The position numbers were made by a program, and so were the translations under genes. Positions 1-12,004 of a DNA stretch of 64,000 nucleotides are shown piece by piece; within the stretch, counting starts at the first letter, position 1, and every line of letters starts with the position of its first letter. The DNA lies in the NCBI RefSeq assembly GCF_028769735.1, contig NC_088188.1, positions 1,116,001 through 1,180,000 on the forward strand, read 5' to 3'. A model generated the notes under the pieces. It saw nothing but the letters and a program-made list of their open reading frames with translations. It made no database searches and was not told the DNA's origin. Source of the DNA: Zonotrichia leucophrys gambelii. Taxonomy: Eukaryota > Chordata > Aves > Passeriformes > Passerellidae.

Positions 1-359
1 CCCAGTGCTGAGGGAGACTCCAGCCCCTCCCTGGGCAGCCTGCTCAGGGCTGGGCACTGCCCAGGGCACAAGTTGTGCCTCCTGGGCAGGGGCAGTGCTG
101 GGCTCAGGCCCTGCCCGTGGCTCTGGTGCCACTGCTGGGCCTGGAGCAGAGCCTGGGCCCTGCTCTGCCCCTCCCTGCACACAGGGACAGCCAGGCCTGA
201 GGGCCCCTCTCAGCTGGGGCTCCTCTCCAGCCTGAGCAGCCGCAGCTCCCTCAGCCTTTGCTGGGCACAGAGATGCTCCAGGCCCTCCTCATCCTCACAG
301 CCTGAGCTGGCCCCACTGCAGGAGCTGCTGTCCCTGCTGTGCTGAGGATCCAGAGCTGG

Positions 360-560
360 ACACAGCACCCAGAGCTGCCCCTGCCCTGGCCCAGCCTGAG
401 GCCGTTCCCTCTGCTCCTGTCCCTGTTCCCTGGAGCACAGCCCGACCCCCCCGGCTGTTCCCTCCTGTCAGGAGCTGTGCAGAGCCACAAGGGCCCCCTG
501 AGCCTCCTTTGCTCCAGGCTGAGCCCCTGCTCAGCTCCCTCAGCTGCTCCTGGGGCTCCA
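360..560 (-). mobile_element. CR1 LINE fragment (3' region), antisense
   Basis: Reverse-complement match to the CR1 region that includes the 'GCACAGCTCCTGACAGGAGG' block. It is closely shared with 55300-55480 (antisense) and 25100-25205 (sense). The adjoining GC-rich 1-359 has the same flavour and may be more of the element, but I cannot align it. Confidence 0.7.
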
Positions 561-1686
561 GGCCCTCAGGGCTCTCCCATCCTGAGGGGCTCAGGACTGG
601 ACACAGCCCTCAAGGACCTCAGCAGGGCCAGCATGGGGGACAGAGGGGGACAAAAGGAACAATCCCTGCCCTGGTCACTCTGCTTTCGATACAGCCCACG
701 ATGCCACCTGGGCATCTGCTGGGGTCATCCTGAGCCAGAACCAGAAAGGTTCAGGTTCCCCTTCTCTGTTATTTGATGCGCACCGAGGGGCTTTGGGGCT
801 GCTCCCAGGATCTGGGAATGTAACCTGGGAAGGATTTAAAATTCATCCACTCCACAGTGCCTTCAGAGACTGTTACCCCTTGGAAGAGCTTCCCAGGGGG
901 GTTCTGCCAACTGCTTTCTCACCCAGATGGATCTGATCATCTGCAGGCAATAAAATAACTATGCTGAGTTTTGGTGTCCCAGTCCAAGCAGTCAGCACCA
1001 GCAAAGAGCCCAAATCTCACTTCTCTTCCTCGTTCCAGCAATGTTTGTTTTCATTCCACCAGAGGAAGAGCTGCCAAGCTCCTGCTTTTGGGATGGAACA
1101 AAAAAAAGAGTGCAAATAAAAAGAAAAATATGTTAGCAAAAGGTAGGAAATGAAATTAGTTCTTCAGCATTATTGAAAGTATCATTAAAGCTTGCAAGGA
1201 AGGCAATCCTTTCCAAGCTGGATTGTCTGTGCTTGCCTCCAACACATTTTTCCAATGGAATTCTCAAGGACTGCTTTCAGGTACACAGCACACAGAGACA
1301 GAACAGGGATTTATTCTCAGAGAGGCTTTATTCTAACAGGCCTTTGATGTGCAGAAATTGCAGTTCCATTCAAACAACCAAACATGAGAGAAATGCAAAT
1401 ATTTCAGTCACTCTTCTGGAACATTTGGAGGATTCAAGGTTTATAGTACAACAGTTTTTCCTGTTTTCTGCAAAAGGTAAACAGAGGGAAAAGAAACCCA
1501 GGAAAGCTTCTCCTACACCTGCTATTAAGTACTTTGGAAGTGGAAATTCCCTCTGGATTTGCAGAATTGGGAGGGTCCTTGCAGGTCCCTCATGTCCCTG
1601 GGACCTGGCAGGTTCCACTGAGTCTCCTTCAGGAATGGAGCCCCCAAATCACGAGGCTGAATTTGTTCCCATCAGTGAGCAGCTTC
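561..1686. other. Unassigned intronic sequence
   Basis: No gene, RNA gene or repeat family recognised. GC-rich at the left edge, becoming AT-richer after about 780. A stretch at 1100-1150 is A-rich. Confidence 0.5.
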
Positions 1687-1787
1687 CAAATATCCCTTTA
1701 CATTTCCATATATCCCTTTACATTTCCAAATATCCCTTTACATTTCCAAATATCCCTCTACATTTCCAATTATCCTTTTACATTTCA
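1687..1787. repeat. 20-bp tandem repeat, about 5 copies
   Basis: The unit AAATATCCCTTTACATTTCC is repeated five times with a few substitutions (for example CATATATCCC and AATTATCCTT). Confidence 0.9.
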
Positions 1788-2661
1788 GAGGTGGATCTTT
1801 GAAACTGCCTTTCCAGTTCCTCTCCCTGATTTCTTTGGTTGGAAATCAGGCTGGGCCTATTTTTTGTACTGTTGGGGACAACAAATACAGAACAGACCCT
1901 GTCCCATGTGCCAGGATCTGCCTGGAGATCAAATCCAGGGGAATTCCAGTCCCAGCATCACTTGTGGTGTTATGGATGGACCTTCAGCCAGAGCAAATGA
2001 GCACTCACAATGCAGCTCCAGGGTAAAATTCAGATTTTTGGAGAGGTTTGCAATGAGTTTGCTGCTCTCTGCACAGGGCAATACTTGGGAATTGCTGCCA
2101 AAGTTGCTGGAGCTGTGTCAGTTGTTCAGAGGGGCTGAAGTGTTGCTGTGGGACTTTTTGGGGCTCCATGTCCTTAAGGGAAAAAACCCAGTGGTGCTTT
2201 GGGAAAAACTTTCCCAAACTGCTTTAGACTTCACCAATTGGAATTCTTCCATGGAAACCTTTTCCATCCCCAAAATGCAGATTTGATTCCATTCCCTGTT
2301 GGCAGTGACCCTTTCAGCCAGAAATAATGGAAAGGCTTCCTTTTGGGAATGCTGCAATATTTCCTTTGGAATTGATGATTTCAGTGTTTAAAAAAATAAA
2401 TAACAGGGCCATGAAATACTGGGACTCCAGTGGGGTGAAGCCTTTTTTGGAACCCATTCCCAGCAGGAATGATGGATGAGCTTTGGTTCTGTTCCACTGC
2501 AGAGCCACGGCAAGGAAAGCAAAGCAAACCAGGGGCCAAGTTCCCAAATTCCCAAATCCCCTCACCTTTCTTTTGGCCAAAATATTTGGAGCCTTTTGCT
2601 CCATGGGGGCCTGATCCCAGGTGCCAGAATGCTGAAGAGGCAGCCAGGCTGCCCAAAAGCT
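1788..2661. other. Unassigned intronic sequence
   Basis: No supportable feature. The piece near 2560-2640 (CTCACCTTTCTTTTGGCCA...) recurs at 3150-3230 on the other side of the polypyrimidine block, including the phrases CTTTTGGCCARAATATTTG and GCTGAAGAGGCAGCCA or GCTGAGGAAGACGCAGCCA. This suggests the block sits inside a local duplication. Confidence 0.5.
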
Positions 2662-2803
2662 CCTTTTCCTTTTCCTTTTCCTTTTCCTTTTCCTTTTCCT
2701 TTTCCTTTTCCTTTTCCTTTTCCTTTTCCTTTTCCTTTTCCTTTTCCTTTTCCTTTTCCTTTTCCTTTTCCTGTTCCTTTTCCTTTTCCTTTTCCTTTTC
2801 CTT
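2662..2803. repeat. (CCTTTT)n hexamer microsatellite, about 23 units
   Basis: Nearly perfect TTTTCC repeat with a single interruption (CTGTTCC near 2771). It is all-pyrimidine on the + strand and mirror-symmetrical. Confidence 0.97.
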
Positions 2804-3160
2804 TTTAATTTTTCATTTTCTCTCTTTTTATTGTTTCTTTTTGTTTTCATTTTCCTTTTTACCCTTTTTCTTTTTCTTTTTCTTTTTCTTTTTCTTTTTC
2901 TTTTTCTTTTTCTTTTTCTTTTTCTTTTTCTTTTTCTTTTTCTTTTTTCCTTTTTCCTTTTTTCCTTTCCTTTTCCTCTTCCCTTTTTGTTTTAATTTTC
3001 CTTTTTCTTTCCCTTTCATTTTTTCAAATTTTTAATTATTTTTTCTTTTTACCTTTTTCTCTTTTTTTTTTCTTTTTCTTTTATCTTCTCTTCTTTTCCC
3101 TCTTTTTCTTTCTCATTTTCTTCTTCTTTATCTTCTTTTTCTGAGTTTTCCTCACCTTTC
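2804..3160. repeat. T-rich polypyrimidine tract with (CTTTTT)n
   Basis: A (CTTTTT)n run at about 2865-2946 (near 14 units) lies within a degenerate T-rich stretch of CTTTT, TTTTA and TCTTCTTT motifs, reaching to about 3160. It continues the hexamer block before it. Confidence 0.9.
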
Positions 3161-4105
3161 TTTTGGCCAGAATATTTGCAATTAACCCTTTTTGCTTCAT
3201 CCCAGCTGCCAAGAGGCTGAGGAAGACGCAGCCAAGCTGCCCCAATTCCAATTGAAAATGGAATTGTGATTTCTGTCTCCAGCTCTGAGCAGTTCCCAGC
3301 CCTTCCCTCTGCTGCTGTGGGATTGCTCCCACATCCATCTGCCCTTGCTGCTATCTGCTCTCTACCTGACGAAAATTCTGAGTTTTTTTGGGAATTTCCA
3401 GGGGCATTGAGGAGCCTGGGGCTGCAGGTTCAGGTGCTGAGGACTGAGGTCACAACCCGTCACCTGTTGGGCCGTTCCAGTTCTTCAGGGATTTGGGGAT
3501 GTGCAGAGATCCCTTGGGAAGTGAAAGTGCTGGGTGCAATTTGGAGATGACACAGATTGGCAGCCCCCAAATGGGAAAGTGCCCAATTTAGGGAAAGGGG
3601 AAAACAATGGGGAAAACTGCTCCAAAGCAAGGGCAAAAATCTGCACACAGGGTTGGGGTTCTGTGCACAAAGAGCAGAGTTTGTGTCTGAGGCTGGAGCC
3701 AGGAGGGGAATTCTGGCGTGGCCAAGTTCTTCCCAGAGTTTCCTTCCCAAACAGGGCTGGTGCTGCCTCTCTCCTGCTCTGGAGCCAGGACTGAGGCTCC
3801 TTCCCTGAGCTCCCAGCAGGGAGGAGGCAGGGACAGACAGGATGTGTGGAGTGGGATTCATTGCTGGGCTCCTGACCACCAGCTGTGCTCTCAGGGAAGC
3901 ATTTCTGTGCTAGAATCACTCAGGACTTCGTGCAGAAAAGATTTTTCCAGGATAGAAAAGATTCTGAGACTTGGAGAGCAGAAAATGCTCAGGAATAGGG
4001 AATTTTGGATGAAAAGCATGAAACCAGAGGCAGGTCCTTCCCAGGGGCAGCTGCTCACCTTGGATGGGGATATTGGAGAAACAAGGATGCGGGAATGCAG
4101 AGGGT
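3161..4105. other. Unassigned intronic sequence
   Basis: No exon or repeat family recognised. The first 70 bp repeat part of 2560-2640. Confidence 0.45.
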
Positions 4106-4222
4106 GGCTGCCCCTGGAGCTTGGAGCAGCCTGGGACAGTGGGAGGTGTCCCTGCCATAGCAGGGGTGGCACTGGGTGGGCTTTAAGGTCCCTTCCAACC
4201 CAAACCATTCTGTGATTCTGTG
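4106..4222 (+). mobile_element. CR1 LINE 3' end, sense
   Basis: Typical CR1 terminus: GGAGCAGCCTGGGACAGTGG, then the CTTTAAGGTCCCTTCCAACC block, then two exact tail octamers ATTCTGTG ATTCTGTG (4207-4222). Strongly 5'-truncated. Confidence 0.92.
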
Positions 4223-4852
4223 AAGTCTGCTGAGAGGAAAGGGATGAGAGGGATGCTGGAGGTGCTGCTCCTGTCCCACCTGGAGGATTTGGGGGAGTGA
4301 GAAGGAATATTTCACTGTGGGCTCAACTCCTGAGTCCTGAGCACACTCAGCAGGGTCTAAGGTCCTTCTCTGGTCCTGAGTAAAACCACAGTAAGGCCTT
4401 GTTAACCTGGACTTAATGGGAAGTTAATTAAAGGCAGAGGGGTTGGGAGAGCAATGGAACTCCAGGAAAACCTGCTGCAGGCACTGCCTGTGCTTCTGAA
4501 GGGTGAGTTTGGCATGGGGAGAAGGATCCCAAGCCATCCTTTTTGTCAGAGTCAGGTCTCAGGGTTTGTAAAAATATCCCTATGGGCTCTCCCAAGGACA
4601 TGATTCCACATGGCACAGGAATACTGGGCAGCAAATTCCCAACAGAGAGTGCTCAAGGTTCAGCTGACGTTCTGGGAGGTCCAGGGAAGGAGCTGCACAT
4701 GCAGGGAGAACAACTGCTTCCTACTGGGCACAGACTGAGAGCTACTGGTTGGAGACCTACAGAGTTCATTCCAGTAGGAAATCAGGGCAGGATCAAAATT
4801 CCATCCTGCAACCACAGGGAACAATCCCACATGGCTGCTGGGAGAGCAGGGA
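4223..4852. other. Unassigned intronic sequence
   Basis: No supportable feature. Confidence 0.4.
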
Positions 4853-5205
4853 TGGGAGGGATTGGGGGATGTGAGGGATTAGGGGATGTGAGGGATTGGG
4901 GGATGTGAGGGATTAGGGGATGTGAGGGGATTGAGGGATGTGTGGGATTGGGGGATGTGAGGGATGTGAGGGATGTGAGGGATGTGAGGGATTGGGGGAT
5001 GTGAGGGATTGGGGGATGTGAGGGATGTGAGGGATGTGAGGGATTGGGGGATGTGAGGGATTGAGGGATGTGAGGGATTGAGGGATTCAGGGATGTGAGG
5101 GGATTGGGGGATGTGAGGGATTGAGGGATGTGAGGGGATTCAGGGATATGAGGGATTGAGGGATGTGAGGGATTGAGGGATGTGAGGGATTGAGGGATGT
5201 CCGGG
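4853..5205. repeat. G-rich minisatellite (9/18-bp unit)
   Basis: Units of GGGATGTGAG and GGGATTGGGGGATGTGAG repeat for about 350 bp, with variants GGGATTAGG and GGATTCAGG. Many G-runs of 3-5 lie on the + strand. Confidence 0.95.
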
Positions 5206-5498
5206 ATGTCCAGGACAAGCAGGATGAGCGGGAGCTGCAGCGGGGGAGGCTCAGGGAGGGCAGTGCTCTGCTCTGCTCTGTGCTGCTCTGGAAGGAGGAG
5301 GAGGGGAGAAGGCTGTTTGCTGATACAGAGAGCTGTGAAAGGGAGATGGAGCTTTCTTTGGAAAACACTGGAAATTTATTCCCTCCTCATTCAGCCTTTT
5401 AGCAGCGGGTTCTGGAGTTGTAAACAAAAGTCGTAGCGTGAATCTGGAATTTATCTGCCTTGTAGCACTAATCTCCTTTCAGTGTGGGTGTTGGGGTG

Positions 5499-5920
5499 GG
5501 TTTTTTTTTTCCTTCTTCTTCTTCTTCTTTCCTTTTCTTCTTCTTTTTTTTTTTCTTCTTCTCCTTCTTTTTTCTTCTTTCTTTTTCTTTTTACTTCTTC
5601 TTCTCCTTCCTTCTTATTTCTTATTTTCCTTTCTTCTTCATCTTCTCCTTCTCCCTTCTTCTTCTTTCTTGTTTTCTTCTTTTTCTTCTTCTTCTTCATC
5701 CTTTTTCTTCCTCCTTTCTTCTTCCTCCTTCTTCTTTTCCCCCTTTTCCTTTCTTTTCTCTTTTTCCTTTCTTTTATTTTCTTCCATCTCTTCTCTTATT
5801 CTCTTCCATCTCTTCTCTTTATTATTTTTCCTTTTTCTCTTTTTATCTCTTTTTCTAAAACTTTCTCTTTATTTTTCTTTTTCTGTCTCATTTTCTTCTT
5901 CTTTTTCCTTTTCCATCTAA
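5499..5920. repeat. Long polypyrimidine (CTT/TTC-rich) tract
   Basis: About 420 bp, almost purely C and T on the + strand (TTCTTCTTC, TTTCCTTTC, CTCTTTTTC variants), with sparse A. The apparent Phe/Ser/Leu or Lys/Glu/Arg reading frames through it are composition artefacts. Confidence 0.95.
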
Positions 5921-6535
5921 GCTGGGTAACCCATTTTTCCCTGGCCTTGCCCATCCTGGTTTATGGAACTTGCAGGAAGCCCCACAGAATTCCTGGCTCT
6001 GGACCAGCCCCACCTGGGGAGCAGAGCTGGGGAGGACCCCGAGGGCAGGGGAGCTCTGGGGCTGCTCCCAGGGCATTTCCATGGTCAATAATCCACGGCA
6101 GGGAAGCCCAGGAGGAGCCTGTGCCAGTGCTGTGGCATTCCCTGAATTTGTCTGGGTGTTTGGAGCCCCTCTCTCTCAGAGGGTTTGTGTTGGACGAGGC
6201 AGAGGAAGGGTCTCTGTGGTGGCACAGGGTCACACAGTTTGTGCCAGGGGACCAAACCCCCCTGGAGTGGGTGTGAGGTGCTGTCCCCACACCCATCTCT
6301 GCAGGGGGACAGTGATTTGCAGTGGATGTGGCACAAAAAGCTGATTTTTTATTCAGGGAGTAGAATTAGGCCTTTGGCTTGGGCAGAGCCCCTGTCCTGG
6401 TGCTGCTGATCATAATTCCAGGGCTGGGTGCCCAAAAAACCCTGGGGGAGATGCAGGGAGCCAGGGGTGCAGCAGGAGGGGAGGGCAGTGAGCTGAGGAA
6501 AGGTTTCAAGCAGTGACAGCTCAGAACATGAGCCC
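5921..6535. other. Unassigned intronic sequence
   Basis: No supportable feature. Confidence 0.4.
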
Positions 6536-6935
6536 TCATTTAGGAATTCACATGGAATAATCTGTGGGAACAGGAAATTATCTGTAAGGATTAACATGGA
6601 ATTGTCTGTAGGAATTAACATGGAATAATCTCTAGGAATTAACATGGAATCATCTGCAGGAATTAACATGGACTCACCTGTAAGAACAGGAAATTATCTG
6701 TAAGAATTAGCATAGAATCATTTGTAGGAATTAACATGAAATCAGCTGTAAGGACATGAGATAACCTGTAGGAATTACCCTGGAATCACCTGTAGGAATG
6801 ACCATGGAATCACCTGTAGGAATTACCCTGTAATCACCTGTAGGAATTACCATGGAATCTCCTGTAAGAATGACCATGGAATCACCTGTAGGAATTACCA
6901 TGAAATAACCTGTAGGAATTACCCTGGGATCCCTG
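6536..6935. repeat. 24-bp minisatellite
   Basis: The unit approximates CCTGTAGGAATTACCATGGAATCA, given here in two parts of 12 bases: CCTGTAGGAATT and ACCATGGAATCA. It is repeated about 15 times; the left half uses AACATGGAAT variants and the right half ACCATGGAATC, so two subfamilies are segregated along the array. Confidence 0.93.
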
Positions 6936-7244
6936 TGTGTTTATGCCGACTGCTGCAGTGTGCACTGAAATATTTGATAAAGGATACCAAGACTGAAGTA
7001 TTTGGAATAAAAATGTTCTCAGCAGGCTGGAAGAGGTCCCTGGAGGCTGAGGGTGATGCTGCTGGAGGTGACTTGGTCACCAAAGCTGTCCAGAACAGAC
7101 AGAGCCCCATTTCCCAATGCTCACCCCTGGAACTTCCTCCTTGAGGCCAAATCCCCTCATACCAGTGGTGCTCCTCACCTGAAATGGCTTTTCCCTGTCC
7201 CTGAAATGTCCTCTCCCTCTTCCTGTCCCCTCAGAGGTGGAAAT

Positions 7245-7438
7245 CAAAGCCCTGTGAGGGTGGGCAGGCCCTGGCACAGCTGTGGCTGCCCCTGGATCCC
7301 TGGCAGTGCCCAAGGCCAGGCTGGACATGGGGGCTTGGAGCAGCCTGGGACAGTGGGAGGTGTCCTTGCCATGGCAGGGGTGGCACTGGGGTGGGTTTTG
7401 AGCTTCCCTCCAACCCAAACCATCCCAAGATTCCATGA
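7245..7438 (+). mobile_element. CR1 LINE 3' end, sense
   Basis: Starts at GTGAGGGTGGGCAGGCCCTGG and runs through the GGATCCCTGGCAGTGCCCAA and CAGCCTGGGACAGTGGGAGG blocks to a degraded tail (CCATCCCAAGATTCCATGAG). Confidence 0.93.
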
Positions 7439-7899
7439 GCTGAGTCCTGCCTTCCTCTCCATCACCCTCCTCACTTCCCTGATTCCAAACTCATTCCTCA
7501 GGCCCAGCCTGGCCCTTTCCCAGCACAGAGAGAAGGTGATTGTTCCTCCTGATTATTCCCCAGGCACTGACAGCTTGGTTCTTCCTCCTGATTTACAGGG
7601 GGGTTCAGAGCACGGCCTCTCCAGCCTCACCCTTCTCTGCTGGTTGAGCCCTGCTCTGTCCTGCAGGGATTTCCACAGCAGGGAAATTGGTACACAACAG
7701 TGGAAGCCGCTGGTTTGCCAGATCCTTCCAACACCTGCAGGATCACAGTGCTGCTGCCCCCAGCCTGCCCTCAAGGGTTCCCAATCCTTGAGGAACTTCC
7801 CTTTGAGGGTGGATGTGGGAGTAGCAGCTCTCATTCTGCCCTGCATTTCCATGGGAATGGCAGCTCCCAAATGTCACCATTGAGTTAGAAAGTGGCTGA
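7439..7899. other. Unassigned intronic sequence
   Basis: No supportable feature. Confidence 0.4.
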
Positions 7900-7904
7900 A
7901 GAGA

Positions 7905-8184
7905 GGCGACATTGACTCCATGCTCAGAAGGGATGAAGTGAGATTTATTAGGAACTAAACATATCTATAGACAGGATCTAGAACCTGGTTGGTCACCCAG
8001 AACCTGATTGGTCCTTAACACCTCTCACACCACTGGTTAATTAGGAACAACACCTTTTTGTAAAATATCTTTCCATAAACATCACCTACAAATGTTCCAC
8101 ATGTTCACAAGCACCAGGTGCAGAGATTAAGAAAAGAATTAATTTAATTCTTTCTCTGAGCATTCTCACAACTTCTCTAGGACA
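7905..8184 (-). mobile_element. Solo LTR, family G, antisense (left edge approximate)
   Basis: Read on the - strand it begins TGTCCTAGAGAAG and ends in a region with CAGAAGG/GACTCCATG spacing, as in the LTRs at 16061 and 52060. It shares CTTTCTCTGAGC and GTTCCACATGT motifs with 52060-52467. A T-rich U3 and a polyA-signal-like stretch fit an LTR. No clear TSD seen. Confidence 0.65.
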
Positions 8185-8189
8185 GTAAT

Positions 8190-9600
8190 GCCGGTGAAAG
8201 TTTATCTGTTTAACCTGTCACATCCACACCCAAAGGTTACCTGGAAATGTTCAATGTGCTTGGGAGCAGAAGCACCACAAATGTCTTTTCCACAAATCAT
8301 TTTTTTCTTTGGGAAGGGAGAGATGAATAAAAATCTGCCCAATTCTGTGACAAACAATCCCCCTGAGGCCAGAGCAGCCCCAATATTGAGTTGTGAGCCC
8401 AGGGCACAGTGAGAGCACTGCTGAGCTGCTCCGCTGAGATCCCAAAAACTGAGGGAAATATTTTGACACTTCCCATTGGAATACGCTGGGGGGGCGTTGC
8501 CATTAGATAAAAACAGGATTATTTTGACACTTCGTTGCAATTTGCGGCAGGGAAAAAAAACCCACCCAAAAAAACAAGAGTGAGAATAGCAGATGGAGGG
8601 CTGGAAATTTCCAATTTTTAGCCGTAGTAGTGCCAAGCCTCACTCCCCGGTTCACTCAAGGACGAGCTGTTTGCAGCTTTCAGATCCTTCCCTCCGTATT
8701 CGGGGGCCCAAAGGTGCAATTAAGGACAATTAAGGATGCAATGAGTGGGGAGATTTGGGGCGGCGTTATCTCTGCTCTTATCTCCCCAATGACAGCGGGG
8801 TAATGACACTTTTGGGGTGGGATTTACACCCCAAACCACCCCAGGGCATGTGATGGAATTAATTCTCCGGGGAATTGTTGTTCATCCTCGTCCGGGAGAC
8901 ACAACAGAATGACGATGGGTGCCCAGGGAAATCACTGGAAATAAACCCGGCCAGGGAGAGAGATGAGCGGGAAGGTCGGGCTGGAGTGGGGAAAGGGATG
9001 GGGAGGGATGGGATGGAGCAGGGAGAGGGATGAAGCAGGGATAGGGATGGGGATGGAGCGGGATTAGCGGGAGGGCAGGATGAGGATGGATTTGGGGCAG
9101 TGAAGCACTTTTAGGCTGGGCGTCAGGGCCGGCTCTGGCAGCGCTGTTGGTGCCCTTCAGAAAGGTAATGAAGAACCCTCCTTTCCCTGCTTCTCCCCTC
9201 CTTTCTCTGCTTCTCCCCTCCTTCTCCCGGAGGAGGGGTCGATGGGACATGTGCTGGGTAATCGGGATGCTGTAAAGTGCAGCTGTTCAATGGCAGCAGA
9301 GAGAGGGAATGAATTAAAAGCAAACACATCTCTCCCCCCCTTCCCCTCCACAGCTCTGGAATGCTCAAATAACTCTGGGAAGGGAGTGCTGTGCTCTGGG
9401 CTGCTGGGGAACGGGAATCTTCACACCCAGGGAGGAACATCAGGATAAACTTTCCTGGGAAAGCTTTTAGGGCCAGCTCTGCTCCTGCAGCCCCCAAACC
9501 CTCACTGATTTGTTCCTTTCTCCTCGCTGGACTTGCACCCTTCAAGTTCTTCCCAGCCTTGGATCACTTGGGAATTAAATTCATGTGGCTGCTGCTCTTT
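8190..9600. other. Unassigned intronic sequence, locally CpG-richer
   Basis: No exon found. 8640-9130 has more CpG than its surroundings, and 8990-9090 is a GGGATGGGGATGG-like purine-rich low-complexity stretch. Confidence 0.4.
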
Positions 9601-11074
9601 GAGGTCATTAACGAAGGTGTTAATTGGGATGATGGGGTGGCCAGGGCTGGCCGGGGCTTGGAGCAGCCTGGGATAGTGGAACCAGAGGAGCCTTGGTCCC
9701 TCCCTACCCCAATCCCTGCAGGACTATGGGATTGCATGGGGCAGGATGAGCTTCCTGTCCTCTGATTTTTCCTGGGATCTCCTCCCCCTTTTATCCTCTG
9801 GTACAGTTCTGTGTCAGCTGCCCACGTTTGGGAGTAAATGAAGGCACTGCTTAGGGAAAGAGGAATAAATATTGGGATTTCTGATCCCCATGTGCTTGGT
9901 TTTCCCTGCTGCCACCCAGGCTGGGCAGGGGGACAGGGCAGCTACTGGGGCAGCAGCTCCTCAACACACTCCCCCCTGTGATCCTTAAAGCCAGAACAGG
10001 GCTCTGCTATTTTGGATTAGGGCAAAGCATCCCTGTGGAGATGCTGGAATAGGAAAGATCCCAAAGCTTCTCCAAGCCCCAGCGCTGTCTGTGGAGAGAC
10101 TGACTCCATGGACCACATCCCCTCGCAGCTCTGAGCCGGGAGCATCTGTTGCCATGGAGACTTGGTGGGGAAAGGCATCTGGGGAAAGGGAGGCTGTATT
10201 TTTAGCTTTGGGTAATGAAATGGAACAGCTGGAGAGGAAGGTGATGGGCAGCCAGGGGCCACAGGGCCCTGGAGTGGGGTTTGGGAGCAGGGCTGGGCTG
10301 GGGAGGGTGCTCAGGATGGGCAGCACCTGCAGGAGCCTGGGAATAACCCCTGGGAAGAGAAGGGCATGAGGAGGAGCTGTTCCATGTAAGATCAGGAGGA
10401 GGCTCTGCCTGAGGTCACACTGCTCCCTGTACAGTGTGTTCAGCCTATAAATAGCTCATATCTACCTCTGCACAAGTGGTATTTATAGAGTGGGGAGGGG
10501 AAAGGCTCTGGTTGGTGATGGCAGTGGATCTGGGGAGGGTGTGCCAAGCGTGGTCTGAAGTTCAGGTCTTTGAGAGGAACAGAAAGCCCCAAATGTGTGT
10601 GTGGGGGTTTGCTCTGCTCAAGGCTCAAGGGTTGAGTGCTGTTAATGCAGCTTTTGGGATGGGTGTGCCTGGAGAGGACCCTCAGCTGGAGCTGCTGTGT
10701 GGATATTCCCCAGCAGAGCCCTGGACACGTGTCCTTTATCCCTGGCATTTACCCCTGGCATTTGGATCAGTCTCACATGTAAACTTTTCCAGATTCATGT
10801 TTTACTTCTTAAAATCCTCTCCCTGCAATGAATCTCATTCTTCTGCCTTCAGCTGCCACAAGTTCCTTTTCCCATTAATTGATCTGGGGGTAATATTTAC
10901 TGCACTGAGCTCTCAGGACCACACATGAAAGGAGATTTCCCTGCAGCTTGCAGAGTCTGGTGGGATTCAGGGATTCAGTCCTGAATGCTCCAAAGGCTCC
11001 TGGAATTATGAGCCCAAGCTTTGAGCAGCCTCCCCACCTTTCCCTCCCAGCAGGGTGGGCTGGCAGGGAGACGT
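9601..11074. other. Unassigned intronic sequence
   Basis: Only a short CR1-like piece (about 9640-9690, GCTTGGAGCAGCCTGGGATA) is visible. The rest is not recognised. Confidence 0.4.
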
Positions 11075-11300
11075 GGAAATGGGAGCAGGAAATGGGAACA
11101 GGATCCTGCCCTGGAAATGGGAACAGGACCCTGCCCCTGGAAATAGGAACAGGAAATGGGATCAGGATCTTGCCCCTGGAAATGGAATTAGGATTATGCC
11201 CTGTAAATGGGAACAGGACCCTGCCCCTGGAAATGGGAATGGGAAATGGGATCAGGATCCTGTCATGGAAACAGGAACAGGATCCTGGCCCTGGAAATGG
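11075..11300. repeat. Minisatellite, 24-26-bp unit
   Basis: Repeats of GGAAATGGGAACAGG followed by ACCCTGCCCCT, about nine imperfect copies with length variation. Confidence 0.9.
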
Positions 11301-12004
11301 CAGTGGTCTGGTGGGGGCAGGGGGGCAGGGGATGGGCTGAACCTGGGTGGGGTGGTTTAGAAGCAGATTTTGAATTGTAAAGCTTTAAATAAAGCTTCAC
11401 AAAGACCATCAGAACCATTCCCTGGTGGGCTCTGGTGCTCCTGCCTTTTCCTAGGAACATCCAAATGTTTCCTGAGGTCCCTCTGCAGGGTCTGGCAGCC
11501 CCTGAGGGACAGGAGGGGGGAGACTCTGGCAGCCCATGGAGGACTGGGAATATTTCCCTTAAAGCCTGAACTATGCCAGGCAGGCCAAATATTTTCCATC
11601 CTACAGTTCCTGATGGAGAATGGAGAAATTTTTCATTAGTTTGGGGTTCTTTTCCCAAAAAAACCTGATGAATTTTCCCTCCTGCTTCTCCAGTGAAATG
11701 CTTTAAATGAAGGTGAAATTCCTTTGAGCAGTTGCAGGGAGCCCTGGGCTGTTCCCAAATCCCCATTCCCAGTGGGAGATGATGGAGCATCCTCTGATTC
11801 CCTCTCCAAGCATGGGGCAAAGACTGCTTCACCAAAACTGAGGAATTGGCGCCTCTTTCCCTCCTCAGCTCCAACATTTCCCGTGAAACAGGCTCCCAGC
11901 TGCTGGGAAGTTACAATTTCTGGCATTTGCAAGAGGCAGATCTGGGGAGTTTGGGGCTGGGAGCTGAGAGGTCTGTGAGCAGAGACATTGAGGTGGTGGA
12001 TTAT
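11301..12004. other. Unassigned intronic sequence
   Basis: No supportable feature. Confidence 0.4.

Noticed and set aside
1..359. CpG island or gene promoter at the left edge
   Set aside because: GC-rich but CpG-poor (mostly CAG, CTG and CCC), similar to CR1-derived GC-rich sequence.
2469..3035. Phe-Ser and Lys-Arg repeat proteins on opposite strands
   Set aside because: Translation of (CCTTTT)n and (CTTTTT)n microsatellites.
7077..7436. Recurrent peptide with ALGTARDPGAA / GLGHCQGSRG found at more than ten places
   Set aside because: It is the antisense translation of the CR1 3' untranslated region, not a gene family.
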